From assembly GCA_947625385.1 (NCBI GenBank), contig CANQOB010000011.1, positions 1-47,164 of the forward strand: a DNA stretch of 47,164 bases, given 5' to 3'. The position numbers and the translations under genes are program-made. The stretch comes from an uncultured Clostridia bacterium. Its GTDB lineage: Bacteria > Bacillota > Clostridia > Christensenellales > Borkfalkiaceae. The notes beneath the pieces were generated by a model that did no database searches, was not told the DNA's origin, and worked only from the letters and a program-made list of their open reading frames with translations. Shown here one piece after another: positions 30,022 to 38,288 of the stretch (its first letter is position 1; every line of letters begins with the position of its first letter).

Positions 30022-31140
30022 TTACAGTTTTTTGACAAAACAGCGTCTGCGCTTGTGCTGTTCGGCACGGAACACCTTCCACTGGTTGATGATGTTGTAG
30101 TTCTCTTCGAGATTGAGGTTGGTCTCGCAGTACTTGACGCCCAGCTCGCGCATCATGCCCATCACCTCGGTGATGAGCACGGAGCCGATGCCCTTGTTGT
30201 TGTATTCGTCCACCACGCCGACGAGGGCGAGGTCGAGAATCTCGGGCTTCTTGACCGAACGGAGGATGCGCAGCAGGGTGGGAAGGGTGAGTCTGCCGCC
30301 CGAGGGCTGCACCGCCTTTGCGATGGAGGGGAAGCAGAGCCCGAGACAGACGGGATCTTCGTTCTCGTCGAGCACGACGCGCACGAAGCGCAGATCGATG
30401 ATCTGGCGGAAGCTCTTGATGAGCTCCTTTTTCATCTTGTCCGTAAAGGGCACGGTGCCGTAGATGTCCCGATAGGATTCGTCGAGCACGGCAAAGAACT
30501 TGTCCGCATATTTTTTGAGAAATTCGTTGGTATTTTTCGCCACGCCGAGGTGGAGGCGGTACCGCTCCATGAGCTTTTCGCAGATGCGTTCGAGCTTGAC
30601 GTTCTCCTCCTCGGGGAGATAGAGCTTGTGCTCGATCCAGTCCACTTCCTTTTCATAGCCGAGCCCCTCGATGAGCGCCTGATAGTAGGGATAGTTGTAT
30701 TGCTCCTCGAAGGTGGACAGCTCGCCGAAGCCCTCGATGAGCAGCCCCTCGCGTTCGAGGTCGGAAAAGCCGAGGGGACCCACGACCTCCTCCATTCCCT
30801 TCTCCCGCGCCCAGTTTTCCACTGCGGAGAAGAGGGCGGCGGCGACTTCCTTGTCGTCAACGGCGTCGAAGCGGGTGAAGCGCACGCGCTTTTGTCCCCA
30901 CTTGGCGTTGGCGGCGCGCTGCAAGATGCCCGAGATGCGCCCCACGGTCTTTCCGTCCCGTTCGGCGAGATAGTAGACGGCTTCCGAATCGTCATAGTAG
31001 TGATAATCGGGGGAAAACAGGCGCATTTCATCCCCGTAGAGCGGCGGAACGAAGTTCGGCTCGTTACGGTAGAGGCGGAGGGGGAATTCCACAAATTGCT
31101 TTTGCTGTTTTTTCGTGGTAACTTCTGTAACGGTGATCAT
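30022..31140 (-). CDS. GNAT-fold acetyltransferase-like protein
   Basis: A 372-residue protein with an N-terminal half resembling a degenerate GNAT domain (FVPPLYGDEMRLFSPDYHYY; AERDGKTVGRISGI) and a C-terminal GNAT domain (LALVGVVDEYNNKGIGSVLI with the acetyl-CoA-binding NKGIGS turn, about residue 310). It ends in a very basic tail KVFRAEQHKRRRCFVKKL. Substrate unknown. The ATG follows a perfect TATAAT by exactly 6 nt and lacks an RBS, so the operon mRNA (GNAT, YwaF-like, aminopeptidase) is predicted leaderless at this first gene. Confidence 0.8.
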   Translation of the reverse strand: MITVTEVTTKKQQKQFVEFPLRLYRNEPNFVPPLYGDEMRLFSPDYHYYDDSEAVYYLAERDGKTVGRISGILQRAANAKWGQKRVRFTRFDAVDDKEVAAALFSAVENWAREKGMEEVVGPLGFSDLEREGLLIEGFGELSTFEEQYNYPYYQALIEGLGYEKEVDWIEHKLYLPEEENVKLERICEKLMERYRLHLGVAKNTNEFLKKYADKFFAVLDESYRDIYGTVPFTDKMKKELIKSFRQIIDLRFVRVVLDENEDPVCLGLCFPSIAKAVQPSGGRLTLPTLLRILRSVKKPEILDLALVGVVDEYNNKGIGSVLITEVMGMMRELGVKYCETNLNLEENYNIINQWKVFRAEQHKRRRCFVKKL

Positions 31141-31146
31141 ACCTGT

Positions 31147-31175
31147 ATTATAAAAAATACTGCGCGTTTTGTCAA
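31147..31175 (-). promoter_or_regulatory. Leaderless promoter of the GNAT operon
   Basis: Minus strand: TTGACA (31175-31170), 17 nt, TATAAT (31152-31147), then six bases ACAGGT and the ATG at 31140. Confidence 0.88.
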
Positions 31176-31216
31176 TGATTGCGCCGTAAAATCTTGTTTC
31201 GCACGAAAATTTTTTC

Positions 31217-31245
31217 TTGACATCGCCCGATTCCCTTCTTATAAT
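31217..31245 (+). promoter_or_regulatory. Promoter of the esterase gene
   Basis: TTGACA (31217-31222), 17 nt, TATAAT (31240-31245). An in-frame ATG (31252) follows after 6 nt, and a second ATG (31267) has its own RBS. Confidence 0.85.
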
Positions 31246-31266
31246 AAAGGTATGGGAGGTCATGTG

Positions 31267-32007
31267 ATGTTCGATACGTTTTCTGTCAAAGTTCCCTCTC
31301 CCGGCGGGGAGGAAGAGCGCACCGCGCGCGTCTATATCCCCGAAGGACGGGGGAGATTCCCCGTACTCTATCTCTTCGACGGGCAGACCGCCTTCTTCGA
31401 CGAGACCGCGCCCTACGGCAAGGCGATCGCGATTCACGAGATCTTGCAAAAACTCGGCATGCGCGTCCTGGTCGCCGCCGTCGATTGCAGCAAGGAGCAC
31501 CGTCTGAGCGAATATTCGCCCTATCCCTTCCGCCACGGGGAATTCGTTTCATGCGGCGCGGGGGAGGCGCACATGCGCTGGCTCACGGGCGTGTTCAAGC
31601 CCATGATCGACGCGCGCTATCCCACCCTTGCGGGACGGGAGAACACGGCGGTCATGGGAAGTTCGATGGGAGGTCTTATGGCGCTCTATGCCGCGGCGGA
31701 GTTTTCCGCGTATTTTTCCGCGGCAGTCGCGCTCTCTCCCAGCCTGTGGGTGAAGGAAGGCGCCGAGCGCATGCTCACCCGTCTCCCCAAGGACAGCGAG
31801 ATCTATCTGGATTACGGGAAAAAGGAATATCATGCGCACGAGGGCATCCGTATTTGCCTGCAAAGAGCCGTCGATGTCCTCTTCGAGCAGGGCGTTCCGT
31901 TCACCTTTTCCCTCTCCGAGGGCGGCGAGCACAACGAGGCGAGCTGGCAGGAGCGTCTGCCCTCCGCGCTCACGGCGCTCTCCTTCTTCAAAAGGTTTTC
32001 GGAATAA
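31267..32007 (+). CDS. Esterase (PF00756-like, alpha/beta hydrolase)
   Basis: A 246-residue esterase of the enterochelin-esterase/EstD type. VLYLFDGQTAFFDE is the early strand, AVMGSSMGGLMALYAA holds the nucleophile Ser, LDYGKKEYH lies in the acid region and GGEHNEASWQERLP carries the catalytic His. No signal peptide. Two starts are possible: ATG 31267 with GGGAGGT 7 nt upstream, chosen here, or ATG 31252, which would be leaderless and five residues longer. The substrate cannot be told. Confidence 0.82.
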   Translation: MFDTFSVKVPSPGGEEERTARVYIPEGRGRFPVLYLFDGQTAFFDETAPYGKAIAIHEILQKLGMRVLVAAVDCSKEHRLSEYSPYPFRHGEFVSCGAGEAHMRWLTGVFKPMIDARYPTLAGRENTAVMGSSMGGLMALYAAAEFSAYFSAAVALSPSLWVKEGAERMLTRLPKDSEIYLDYGKKEYHAHEGIRICLQRAVDVLFEQGVPFTFSLSEGGEHNEASWQERLPSALTALSFFKRFSE

Positions 32008-32030
32008 TTTTCCGTCCTCCGTCATACTGT
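32002..32030 (+). promoter_or_regulatory. Sigma-E-like sporulation promoter of spoIVA
   Basis: GAATAAT (32002-32008), 14 nt, CATACTGT (32023-32030) matches six of seven and six of eight positions of the sigma-E consensus KMATATT-N14-CATACAMT known from Bacillus. spoIVA is a sigma-E gene in Bacillus and Clostridium. Confidence 0.65.
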
Positions 32031-32061
32031 ATCGTAGCAAGCATTTTCGGCGGAGGAGTTT

Positions 32062-33528
32062 ATGGAATCATTCGGTGTTTACGAGGACGTGGCAAAACGC
32101 ACGGGAGGGGATATCTTCATCGGCGTCGTCGGACCCGTCCGCACGGGAAAATCGACTTTTGTCAAAAAATTCATGCAGGAACTCGTTCTTCCGTCCATCG
32201 ACGGGGAGAAACGCCGCCGCGCGACGGACGAACTGCCGCAGTCGGCGGCGGGCAGGACGGTGATGACGACAGAGCCCAAGTTCGTGCCCGAGGAGGCGGT
32301 CGAGGTCAAGATCAAGGACGCCGTCGCGCGCATCCGCCTCATCGACTGCGTGGGATTTCCCGTGGCAGGCGCGGCGGGATTTGAGGAGGAGGGCAGTCCC
32401 CGCCTCGTCAAGACCCCGTGGGACGATGCGCCCATGCCCTTCCATGCCGCGGCGGAGGAGGGAACGCGCAGGGTCGTGCGCGACCATGCGACGATCGGCG
32501 TGCTCGTCACGACGGACGGTTCCGTCGCGGGCATCTCCCGCGATGCCTATCTGCCCGCCGAGGAGGAGGCGTACAAGGAGCTTTCCGCGATCGGAAAACC
32601 CTTCGTCGTCCTTCTGAATTGCCGGGAGCCCTCGGGCGCGGAGAGCCTGCGCGCCGCCCTCGAAGAAAAATACAGGGCGCCCGTCATCGCGGCAAACGTC
32701 GAAGAGATGGGGCAGGAGGAGATCTCCGCCGTGCTCGAACGCGTGCTCTATGAGTTCCCCGTCCTCTCCATCGACGTGGACATTCCCGATTGGATGCGCT
32801 GTCTCGATGCGGATACGCCCATCATCTCCGAGCTTTTGGGCGGGATCCGCGAGGTCGCGCCGAAGATCGGCAAGATGTGCGACTGCGCTCTTCTCGACAC
32901 GATGTTTGCGGGAAGCGCGCGCTTGAAGCCCCCCGTCTCTCTCGTGCTCGATGCCGCAACCGGCAAAGCGCATTGCCGCGTGGAGCCGCAGGACGGCGTA
33001 TTCCTGCGCGTGCTCGGCGAGCAGTGCGGCGCGGACATCGGCGACGAATATGCGCTCATGAGCTATGTCGTCGGGCTCACGGAGGCGAAAAAGGTGTATG
33101 CGCGGGTGGGGAAGGCGTTTGCCGACGCGCAGGAGTTCGGCTACGGCATCGTGCCGCCCGAATTCCCCGAGATGAGCCTCTCGGAGCCCAAACTCGTCAA
33201 AAAGAGCGGAAGAGTCGGGGTCAACCTGCATGCGGACGCGCCCAGCTACCACATCATCCGCGTGGATGTGAGCGGGGAAGTGCACCCCGCGCTCGGCAGC
33301 CTCGAACAGAGCGAAGCGTTCGTCAAGCGCATCAGCGAGGACATGGCGGCGGAGCCCGCCCGCGTCTGGGAGACGAACATGTTCGGCAGGACGCTCAAAG
33401 AGATGCTCGGCGAAGAGCTCACCGCCAAGAACCGCTCGATGGGCGAGGTCGTGCAGAAAAAGATGCGCCGCACGGTGACGCGCATCGTCAACGAGGGAAA
33501 GGGCGGCGTGATCTGCATCCTGCTTTGA
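32062..33528 (+). CDS. spoIVA: Stage IV sporulation protein A, spore-coat morphogenetic ATPase
   Basis: A 488-residue SpoIVA, the ATPase that polymerises on the forespore surface to form the coat basement layer. It begins ESFGVYEDVAKRTGGDIFIGVVGPVRTGKST in two parts here, with Walker A GPVRTGKST at residues 24-32, Walker B-type IRLIDCVGF near residue 92, and the C-terminal region ending GGVICIL needed for localisation. Length equals that of characterised homologues (about 490). GGAGGAG precedes the ATG, and a sigma-E-like promoter lies 30 bp upstream. Its presence marks the organism as an endospore former. Confidence 0.97.
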   Translation: MESFGVYEDVAKRTGGDIFIGVVGPVRTGKSTFVKKFMQELVLPSIDGEKRRRATDELPQSAAGRTVMTTEPKFVPEEAVEVKIKDAVARIRLIDCVGFPVAGAAGFEEEGSPRLVKTPWDDAPMPFHAAAEEGTRRVVRDHATIGVLVTTDGSVAGISRDAYLPAEEEAYKELSAIGKPFVVLLNCREPSGAESLRAALEEKYRAPVIAANVEEMGQEEISAVLERVLYEFPVLSIDVDIPDWMRCLDADTPIISELLGGIREVAPKIGKMCDCALLDTMFAGSARLKPPVSLVLDAATGKAHCRVEPQDGVFLRVLGEQCGADIGDEYALMSYVVGLTEAKKVYARVGKAFADAQEFGYGIVPPEFPEMSLSEPKLVKKSGRVGVNLHADAPSYHIIRVDVSGEVHPALGSLEQSEAFVKRISEDMAAEPARVWETNMFGRTLKEMLGEELTAKNRSMGEVVQKKMRRTVTRIVNEGKGGVICILL

Positions 33529-33548
33529 GTTTTCGTATCGCATTTTCA

Positions 33549-33579
33549 GCCGATTTGGAGACAAATCGGCTTTTCTTTT
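33549..33579 (+). terminator. Terminator of spoIVA
   Basis: Stem GCCGATTT/AAATCGGC, loop GGAGAC, followed by TTTTCTTTT. Confidence 0.9.
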
Positions 33580-33588
33580 GCGATTTTC

Positions 33589-33617
33589 TTGACAGAGAGG
33601 GGCGAAACGGCTATAAT
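33589..33617 (+). promoter_or_regulatory. Promoter of the mscS-like gene
   Basis: TTGACA (33589-33594), 17 nt, TATAAT (33612-33617); a normal leader with AAAGGAG follows. Confidence 0.85.
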
Positions 33618-33636
33618 ACTCCGAAAGGAGTCAAAT

Positions 33637-34596
33637 ATGGAAAAACGCGAACTGTCCCCCGAGCAGCGGGACAAACGGAAAAAAGCGCTCAAAATCACAG
33701 GTCTTGTGTTCCTCGTCCTCTTTGCGGCCGCCACCGTGCTCTCTTTCGTCTTTGCGAAGGACATCGACGCATTCGTCGCAAGTCATACGGACGATACCAT
33801 CTTCGGCAAGATCATCGGCAAATCCACCTCGCTCATTTTCAGCGTGCAGACGCTGTTCGTCGTCTTGCTCGTGCTGTACGTTTTGGGTCTCATCTATTCC
33901 CGCGTGTTCCGCGGGAGCCCGAGAAGGGTCACGATCGGCAAGCTCGTCTCCGCCATTACGAAAGTGGTCGTCTGGCTGGTCGGCGTGCTCGTCATCCTCG
34001 CCATGTGGGGCGTGGACGTGGGCGCGCTCATCACGGGCGCGGGATTCTTGACCCTCATCGTCGGGCTCGGCATGCAGAGTCTCATCGCCGACGTCGTTGC
34101 GGGAATCTTCCTCGTGAGCGACGGCACCCTCCAAGTGGGCGACATCGTCGTCATCGACGGCTGGCGCGGCACCGTGCAGGAGATCGGCTTCCGCAATACC
34201 CGTCTCATCAATTACAGCGGGGACGTGCGCGTCGCCAACAACAGCACCATCAAAGTGTACGTCAACCAGAGCCGCGCGAATTCCTACCCGACGGTCAAGG
34301 TGGGCGTCGACTACGGCGAGGACCTCGACCGCGTGCGCGCGGTATTCGAGGCGAACAAGGACGCCATCCGCGAGAAGATTCCCGCGATCGTTTCGGGCCC
34401 GGATTACCTCAATGTGGACACGCTCGACAGTTCGAGCGTCGTTCTCCTGTTCGGCGCGACCTGCAAGGAGGAAAATTTCGTGCAGGTCCAGCGCGACCTC
34501 AACTGCGAGCTCAAACTTCTCTTCGACAGGAACGGAATCAAGATTCCGTTCCCGCAGGTCGTCGTGCACGGCGCGGAGAGCGGAAATCGGGAGTGA
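33637..34596 (+). CDS. MscS-family mechanosensitive channel
   Basis: A 319-residue small-conductance mechanosensitive channel. Three membrane helices are visible (about 20-42, 68-92, 113-135), then the pore-lining helix with the Gly/Ala pattern GAGFLTLIVGLGMQSLIADVVAG split over 140-162, the beta domain with SDGTLQVGDIVVIDG, and the alpha/beta C-terminal vestibule. It releases solutes under hypo-osmotic stress. The start is the ATG behind AAAGGAG; upstream in-frame codons overlap the promoter. Confidence 0.93.
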   Translation: MEKRELSPEQRDKRKKALKITGLVFLVLFAAATVLSFVFAKDIDAFVASHTDDTIFGKIIGKSTSLIFSVQTLFVVLLVLYVLGLIYSRVFRGSPRRVTIGKLVSAITKVVVWLVGVLVILAMWGVDVGALITGAGFLTLIVGLGMQSLIADVVAGIFLVSDGTLQVGDIVVIDGWRGTVQEIGFRNTRLINYSGDVRVANNSTIKVYVNQSRANSYPTVKVGVDYGEDLDRVRAVFEANKDAIREKIPAIVSGPDYLNVDTLDSSSVVLLFGATCKEENFVQVQRDLNCELKLLFDRNGIKIPFPQVVVHGAESGNRE

Positions 34597-34609
34597 GCGG
34601 AAAAATTCG

Positions 34610-34649
34610 CGGACGGGGGATTGACAACCCCGTCCGATTTTTTTATAAT
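34610..34649 (+). promoter_or_regulatory. Interleaved terminator (mscS) and promoter (UDPGP gene)
   Basis: CGGACGGGG (34610-34618) and CCCCGTCCG (34628-34636) form a terminator stem followed by a T-run. The loop contains TTGACA (34621-34626), the -35 box of the next promoter, whose TATAAT is at 34644-34649 after 17 nt. The same 40 bp both end one transcript and start the next. Confidence 0.85.
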
Positions 34650-34685
34650 ATTGATAAAAAGGAAAAATACGGAAAGGGACGATTC

Positions 34686-35882
34686 ATGGATCTCATCGAA
34701 AAGCTCACGAAATACGGTCAGACGCATCTTTTGGACGATACGCTCCCCGCGGCGGAGCGGGAGGCGTATTACCGCCTTCTCGACAGCTTCGACTACGAGC
34801 TTTTGCGCCGCCGCCCTTCCCTGCCGGAGAGGGGCAAGATCGAGCCCGTGGAGCCGGTGACGCAGGCGGAGATCGCGCGCGCGAGGGCGGAGTACCTCGC
34901 GGAGGGAAAGCGCGCGGTGGGCAGCGGGGAGGTCGCCGCCGTCCTTCTGGCGGGCGGTCAAGGCACCCGTCTCGGCGCGGACGGACCCAAGGGCACGGTG
35001 GATATCGGCATCACCCGTCCGCTCTATATCTTCGGGCAGCTCATCGAAAATCTCAAAGGAACGTGTGAGGTCTGCGGCGCTTTCGTCCCGCTCTTCGTCA
35101 TGACGAGCGCCGAGAACGACGAGATCACGCGCGCATTTTTCAAGCGGCACGCCTTTTTCGGCTACCCGGAGAGCTTCGTGCGCTTCTTCGTGCAGGAGAT
35201 GCTTCCCTCCGTGGACTTCGAGGGGAAGATCTTGCTCCAAGGACGGGGCAAACCCGTGCTCTCGCCCAACGGAAACGGCGGTTGGTACCGCTCTCTCACC
35301 AAGGCGGACGTTCTGCGCGACTTTCCTGCCGTCCGCTGGTTGAACGTTTTTGCCGTGGACAATGTTCTGCAACGCATCGCAGACCCGCTCTTTGTGGGCG
35401 CGACCCTGCTCTCCGGCTGTGCGTGCGGGGCAAAGGTCGTGCCGAAAGCGAGCCCCGAGGAGCGCGTGGGCGTTCTATGCCTCGAAGACGGGCTTCCCTC
35501 CGTCATCGAGTACTATGAGCTCTCCCCGCAGATGGCGAACGCGCGGGAGAGGGACGGCAGGCTCACCTACGGGAGCGGCGTCATCCTCAACTATCTCTTC
35601 TCGCGGAGCAAACTCGAAACGATCGCGGACAAAGAGATTCCCGTCCATATCGTGAAGAAGAAGATTCCCTACATGAACGAACGGGGAGAGTTCATCATCC
35701 CCGCCGAAGAGAACGGCTACAAGTTCGAGACGCTCATTCTCGACATGGTGCGCCTTGCGGGGAGCTGTCTGCCCTTCGAGGTGGTGCGCGAGCGGGAATT
35801 CGCTCCCATCAAGAACAGGACGGGCAAGGACAGCATCGAGAGCGCCCGCGCGCTGCTCGAATTCAACGGAGTGAAATTATAA
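34686..35882 (+). CDS. UDPGP-family nucleotide-sugar pyrophosphorylase
   Basis: A 398-residue uridylyltransferase forming UDP-glucose or UDP-N-acetylhexosamine from the sugar 1-phosphate and UTP. The signature LAGGQGTRLGADGPKG (about residues 88-103) binds UTP; LFVMTSAENDEIT, GNGGWYRSL and VFAVDNVLQRIADP (metal-binding Asp) follow, then VIEYYELSP and the Lys-rich sugar-binding region IVKKKIPYMNERGE. It is closer to the eukaryote-like UAP1/UGP2 fold than to GalU or GlmU. It probably shares a transcript with the MBL protein gene 3 bp downstream. Confidence 0.9.
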   Translation: MDLIEKLTKYGQTHLLDDTLPAAEREAYYRLLDSFDYELLRRRPSLPERGKIEPVEPVTQAEIARARAEYLAEGKRAVGSGEVAAVLLAGGQGTRLGADGPKGTVDIGITRPLYIFGQLIENLKGTCEVCGAFVPLFVMTSAENDEITRAFFKRHAFFGYPESFVRFFVQEMLPSVDFEGKILLQGRGKPVLSPNGNGGWYRSLTKADVLRDFPAVRWLNVFAVDNVLQRIADPLFVGATLLSGCACGAKVVPKASPEERVGVLCLEDGLPSVIEYYELSPQMANARERDGRLTYGSGVILNYLFSRSKLETIADKEIPVHIVKKKIPYMNERGEFIIPAEENGYKFETLILDMVRLAGSCLPFEVVREREFAPIKNRTGKDSIESARALLEFNGVKL

Positions 35883-35885
35883 AAT

Positions 35886-36995
35886 ATGGCAAAGAGATCA
35901 CGCGCCCGACGGAGAGGATTCCGGCTCGCGGCGGCGCTGTTTTTCGCATTCTTGCTCGTCGCTGCCGCCGCAGCGATCTATTGGTATCTGGTTTTGCGGG
36001 AGAGCCCCGACGCAGCGGTGCGGACGGGGGAATTCTCCGTCCATTTTCTCGACGTCGGGAACAAATACACCGGGGACAGCATCTACATACAGTACGGCGA
36101 GACGGACATCCTCATCGATGCGGGCTCCCGTCAGAGCAGCGCCAAGACGGTGGGGGACTATGTGGAGGCGCACAGCGAGGACGGCGTTCTCGAATACGTC
36201 ATCGCCACGCATGCCGACCAAGACCATATCGCGGGCTTTGTGGGTACGGCGAAGGAGAAAGGCATTTTCGAGCGATTCGAAGTCGGAACGGTGATCGACT
36301 TTCCCCTGACGAACAAATCCGCCGAGACTTCTTCGGGCAATCTCTCGCTCTACGGGCAATACCTCGCCGCCCGCGACGCCGAAGTGGAGGCGGGCGCCGC
36401 GCACTACACCGCTCTGCAATGCTGGAATGAGGAAGGGGACGCAAAGCGCGTCTATCCCCTCGGCGACGGCGGGGTCACCATGAAGATTCTCTACAACTAC
36501 TATTACGAGAACAAATCCTCGGACGAGAACAACTATTCCGTCTGCCTGCTCTTTACGCAGGGGGCGAATCACTATCTCTTCACGGGCGATCTCGAAGAAA
36601 AGGGGGAGGAATATCTCGTACAATACAACGACCTGCCCCGCGTCAAACTCTTCAAGGCGGGGCATCACGGCAGTGCGACCTCCTCGACGGAAGCGCTTCT
36701 CGAAGTCATCCGCCCCGAGATCGTCTGCATTTGCTGCTGCGCGGGCTCCTCGGAGTACGCGACCTCCTTCCCGACGCAGGCGATGATCGACCGCATCGCG
36801 CCCTACACGAGCCGCATTTACGTCACCGCGCTCGCCGACGACAGTGCGGACGGATATTCGCCCTTCAACGGCACCGTCGTCGTCTCATCGGACGGGGGAG
36901 AGGTCTCGGTGGAGGGGAGCAACGGCACCGTTGTACTCAAAGAGAGCGCATGGTTCGCCGAGAACCGCGTCTGGCCCGCCGACGGGAAAAAGTAG
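35886..36995 (+). CDS. Exported ComEC-like metallo-beta-lactamase-fold protein
   Basis: A 369-residue protein with a basic N-terminus and one membrane anchor (about 12-38), then an MBL-fold domain. FLDVGNKYTGDSIYIQYG and ILIDAGS open the fold; the metal site reads ATHADQDHIAG (HxDxDH, the form used by the ComEC-type group); FTGDLEEKGEEYL and FKAGHHGSATS supply further ligands. Free-standing homologues are usually called competence-type hydrolases; nuclease activity is plausible but not shown. It lacks the ComEC channel. It lies between the UDPGP gene and recX. Confidence 0.85.
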   Translation: MAKRSRARRRGFRLAAALFFAFLLVAAAAAIYWYLVLRESPDAAVRTGEFSVHFLDVGNKYTGDSIYIQYGETDILIDAGSRQSSAKTVGDYVEAHSEDGVLEYVIATHADQDHIAGFVGTAKEKGIFERFEVGTVIDFPLTNKSAETSSGNLSLYGQYLAARDAEVEAGAAHYTALQCWNEEGDAKRVYPLGDGGVTMKILYNYYYENKSSDENNYSVCLLFTQGANHYLFTGDLEEKGEEYLVQYNDLPRVKLFKAGHHGSATSSTEALLEVIRPEIVCICCCAGSSEYATSFPTQAMIDRIAPYTSRIYVTALADDSADGYSPFNGTVVVSSDGGEVSVEGSNGTVVLKESAWFAENRVWPADGKK

Positions 36996-37006
36996 GGAGG
37001 GAAGAA

Positions 37007-37618
37007 ATGCCTGTGATCACCGCGATCGCGCCGCAAAAAAAGGACAAGCAGCGCTGCAATCTCTCGATCGACGGAAGATTTTACTGCGGGATGCAGTTCG
37101 AGACCGTCGTCAAATTCCGCTTGAAAGTGGGGATGAGCGTCTCCGAGGAGGAGCTCGCCGCCATGCAATTCGAGAGCGAAAAACAAACTGCGCTCGACAA
37201 AGCGCTCACGCACATCACCGCGACCATGAAAACGGAACGGGACGTGCGCAGCTTCCTTCACAAGAAGGGCTATTTGGAGGACGTCTCCGACTATGTCGTC
37301 GAAAAAATGAAGGAGTACGGATTTCTCGACGACGCCGTCTATGCCGCCCGCTATGCCGAGAGCGCGCGGGGGCGCAAGGGAGGAAGGCTCATCGCGCTCG
37401 AATTGAAGCGCAAGGGCGTGCCCGACGGGGACATCGAGGCGGCGGTGGGGGCGCTCGGCGACGAGACGGAGAGCGCGCGGGCACAGCTTGCCAAATATCT
37501 GCGCGGAAAAGATCTCTCGGACAGGGCGACTCTCAGACGGGCGTTCTCCTATCTTCTCTCCAAGGGATACGACGCCGATACGGCGCGCGCCGCGCTCGGA
37601 GGAATCGATGAAGATTGA
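37007..37618 (+). CDS. recX: RecX-family regulatory protein
   Basis: A 203-residue RecX, a modulator of RecA filaments. The protein is built of three-helix repeats: KALTHITATMKTERDVRSFL, KKGYLEDVSDYVVEKMKEYGFLDD with the typical GFLDDAVYAARYAES, and a C-terminal repeat LRRAFSYLLSKGYDADTAR. AGGGAGGGAAGAA gives the start. It overlaps birA by 11 bp, and birA overlaps nnrD, so the three form a tight operon with the MBL gene upstream. Confidence 0.9.
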   Translation: MPVITAIAPQKKDKQRCNLSIDGRFYCGMQFETVVKFRLKVGMSVSEEELAAMQFESEKQTALDKALTHITATMKTERDVRSFLHKKGYLEDVSDYVVEKMKEYGFLDDAVYAARYAESARGRKGGRLIALELKRKGVPDGDIEAAVGALGDETESARAQLAKYLRGKDLSDRATLRRAFSYLLSKGYDADTARAALGGIDED

Positions 37619-38288
37619 GCTCTTGGAGGAGGTCTCCTCCACCAACGATCACATCAAGCGCTATCTTTCGGAGCGCAAAGACGTCATCGTATGCGCCCGC
37701 CGCCAGACGGGCGGAAAGGGCACCAAGGGGCGTTCGTTTCTGTCGGAGGAGGGCGGCGTCTATCTCTCCGCACTGCTCTTTCACGACCGTCTCCGCGCCG
37801 CGGACGCCTTCCTCGTCATGGCGCATGCGGCGGTCTCCGTCTGCCGCACGGCGGAGCGGTTCGGCGCAAAACCGCAGATCAAATGGGCGAACGACGTCCT
37901 CGTCGGGAGCAGGAAACTCTGCGGGATTCTCATCGAAAACGGGCTGTCGGGTGCGTTTGTCGACCACAGCATCGTGGGAATCGGACTCAATGTCTCCAAC
38001 GACGTGTCCGCCCTCGGCGGCATCGCCGTGACCCTCTCGGAGGCGGCGGGACGCGCCGTTTCCGCAGACGAAGCGCGCGAAGCGCTCATCGAAAACTTTC
38101 TCGAAGCGAGCGACTTTTCCGAGTATCTGCACTATGTCCGCTTTCTCGGCGAGACGGTGCGGGTGACGGAGGGGGACCGCACATATCCCGCATGCGCGGT
38201 GCGGATTCTGCCCGACGGCAGGCTGGAAATCGAACGGGACGGCGTGCTCTGCGCGCTCTCCTCGGCGGAGGTCTCGGTGAGATCATGA
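37608..38288 (+). CDS. birA: Biotin-protein ligase, non-regulatory type
   Basis: A 226-residue biotin ligase attaching biotin to carboxyl-carrier proteins. The N-terminus goes straight into the catalytic domain (EEVSSTNDHIKRYL), so the DNA-binding domain of bifunctional BirA is missing and it should not repress biotin genes. The biotinyl-AMP loop reads QTGGKGTKGRSF instead of the textbook GRGRRGR, and KWANDVLV replaces KWPND; GILIEN and the C-terminal SH3-like domain are present. It starts within the recX 3' end. Confidence 0.9.
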   Translation: MKIELLEEVSSTNDHIKRYLSERKDVIVCARRQTGGKGTKGRSFLSEEGGVYLSALLFHDRLRAADAFLVMAHAAVSVCRTAERFGAKPQIKWANDVLVGSRKLCGILIENGLSGAFVDHSIVGIGLNVSNDVSALGGIAVTLSEAAGRAVSADEAREALIENFLEASDFSEYLHYVRFLGETVRVTEGDRTYPACAVRILPDGRLEIERDGVLCALSSAEVSVRS

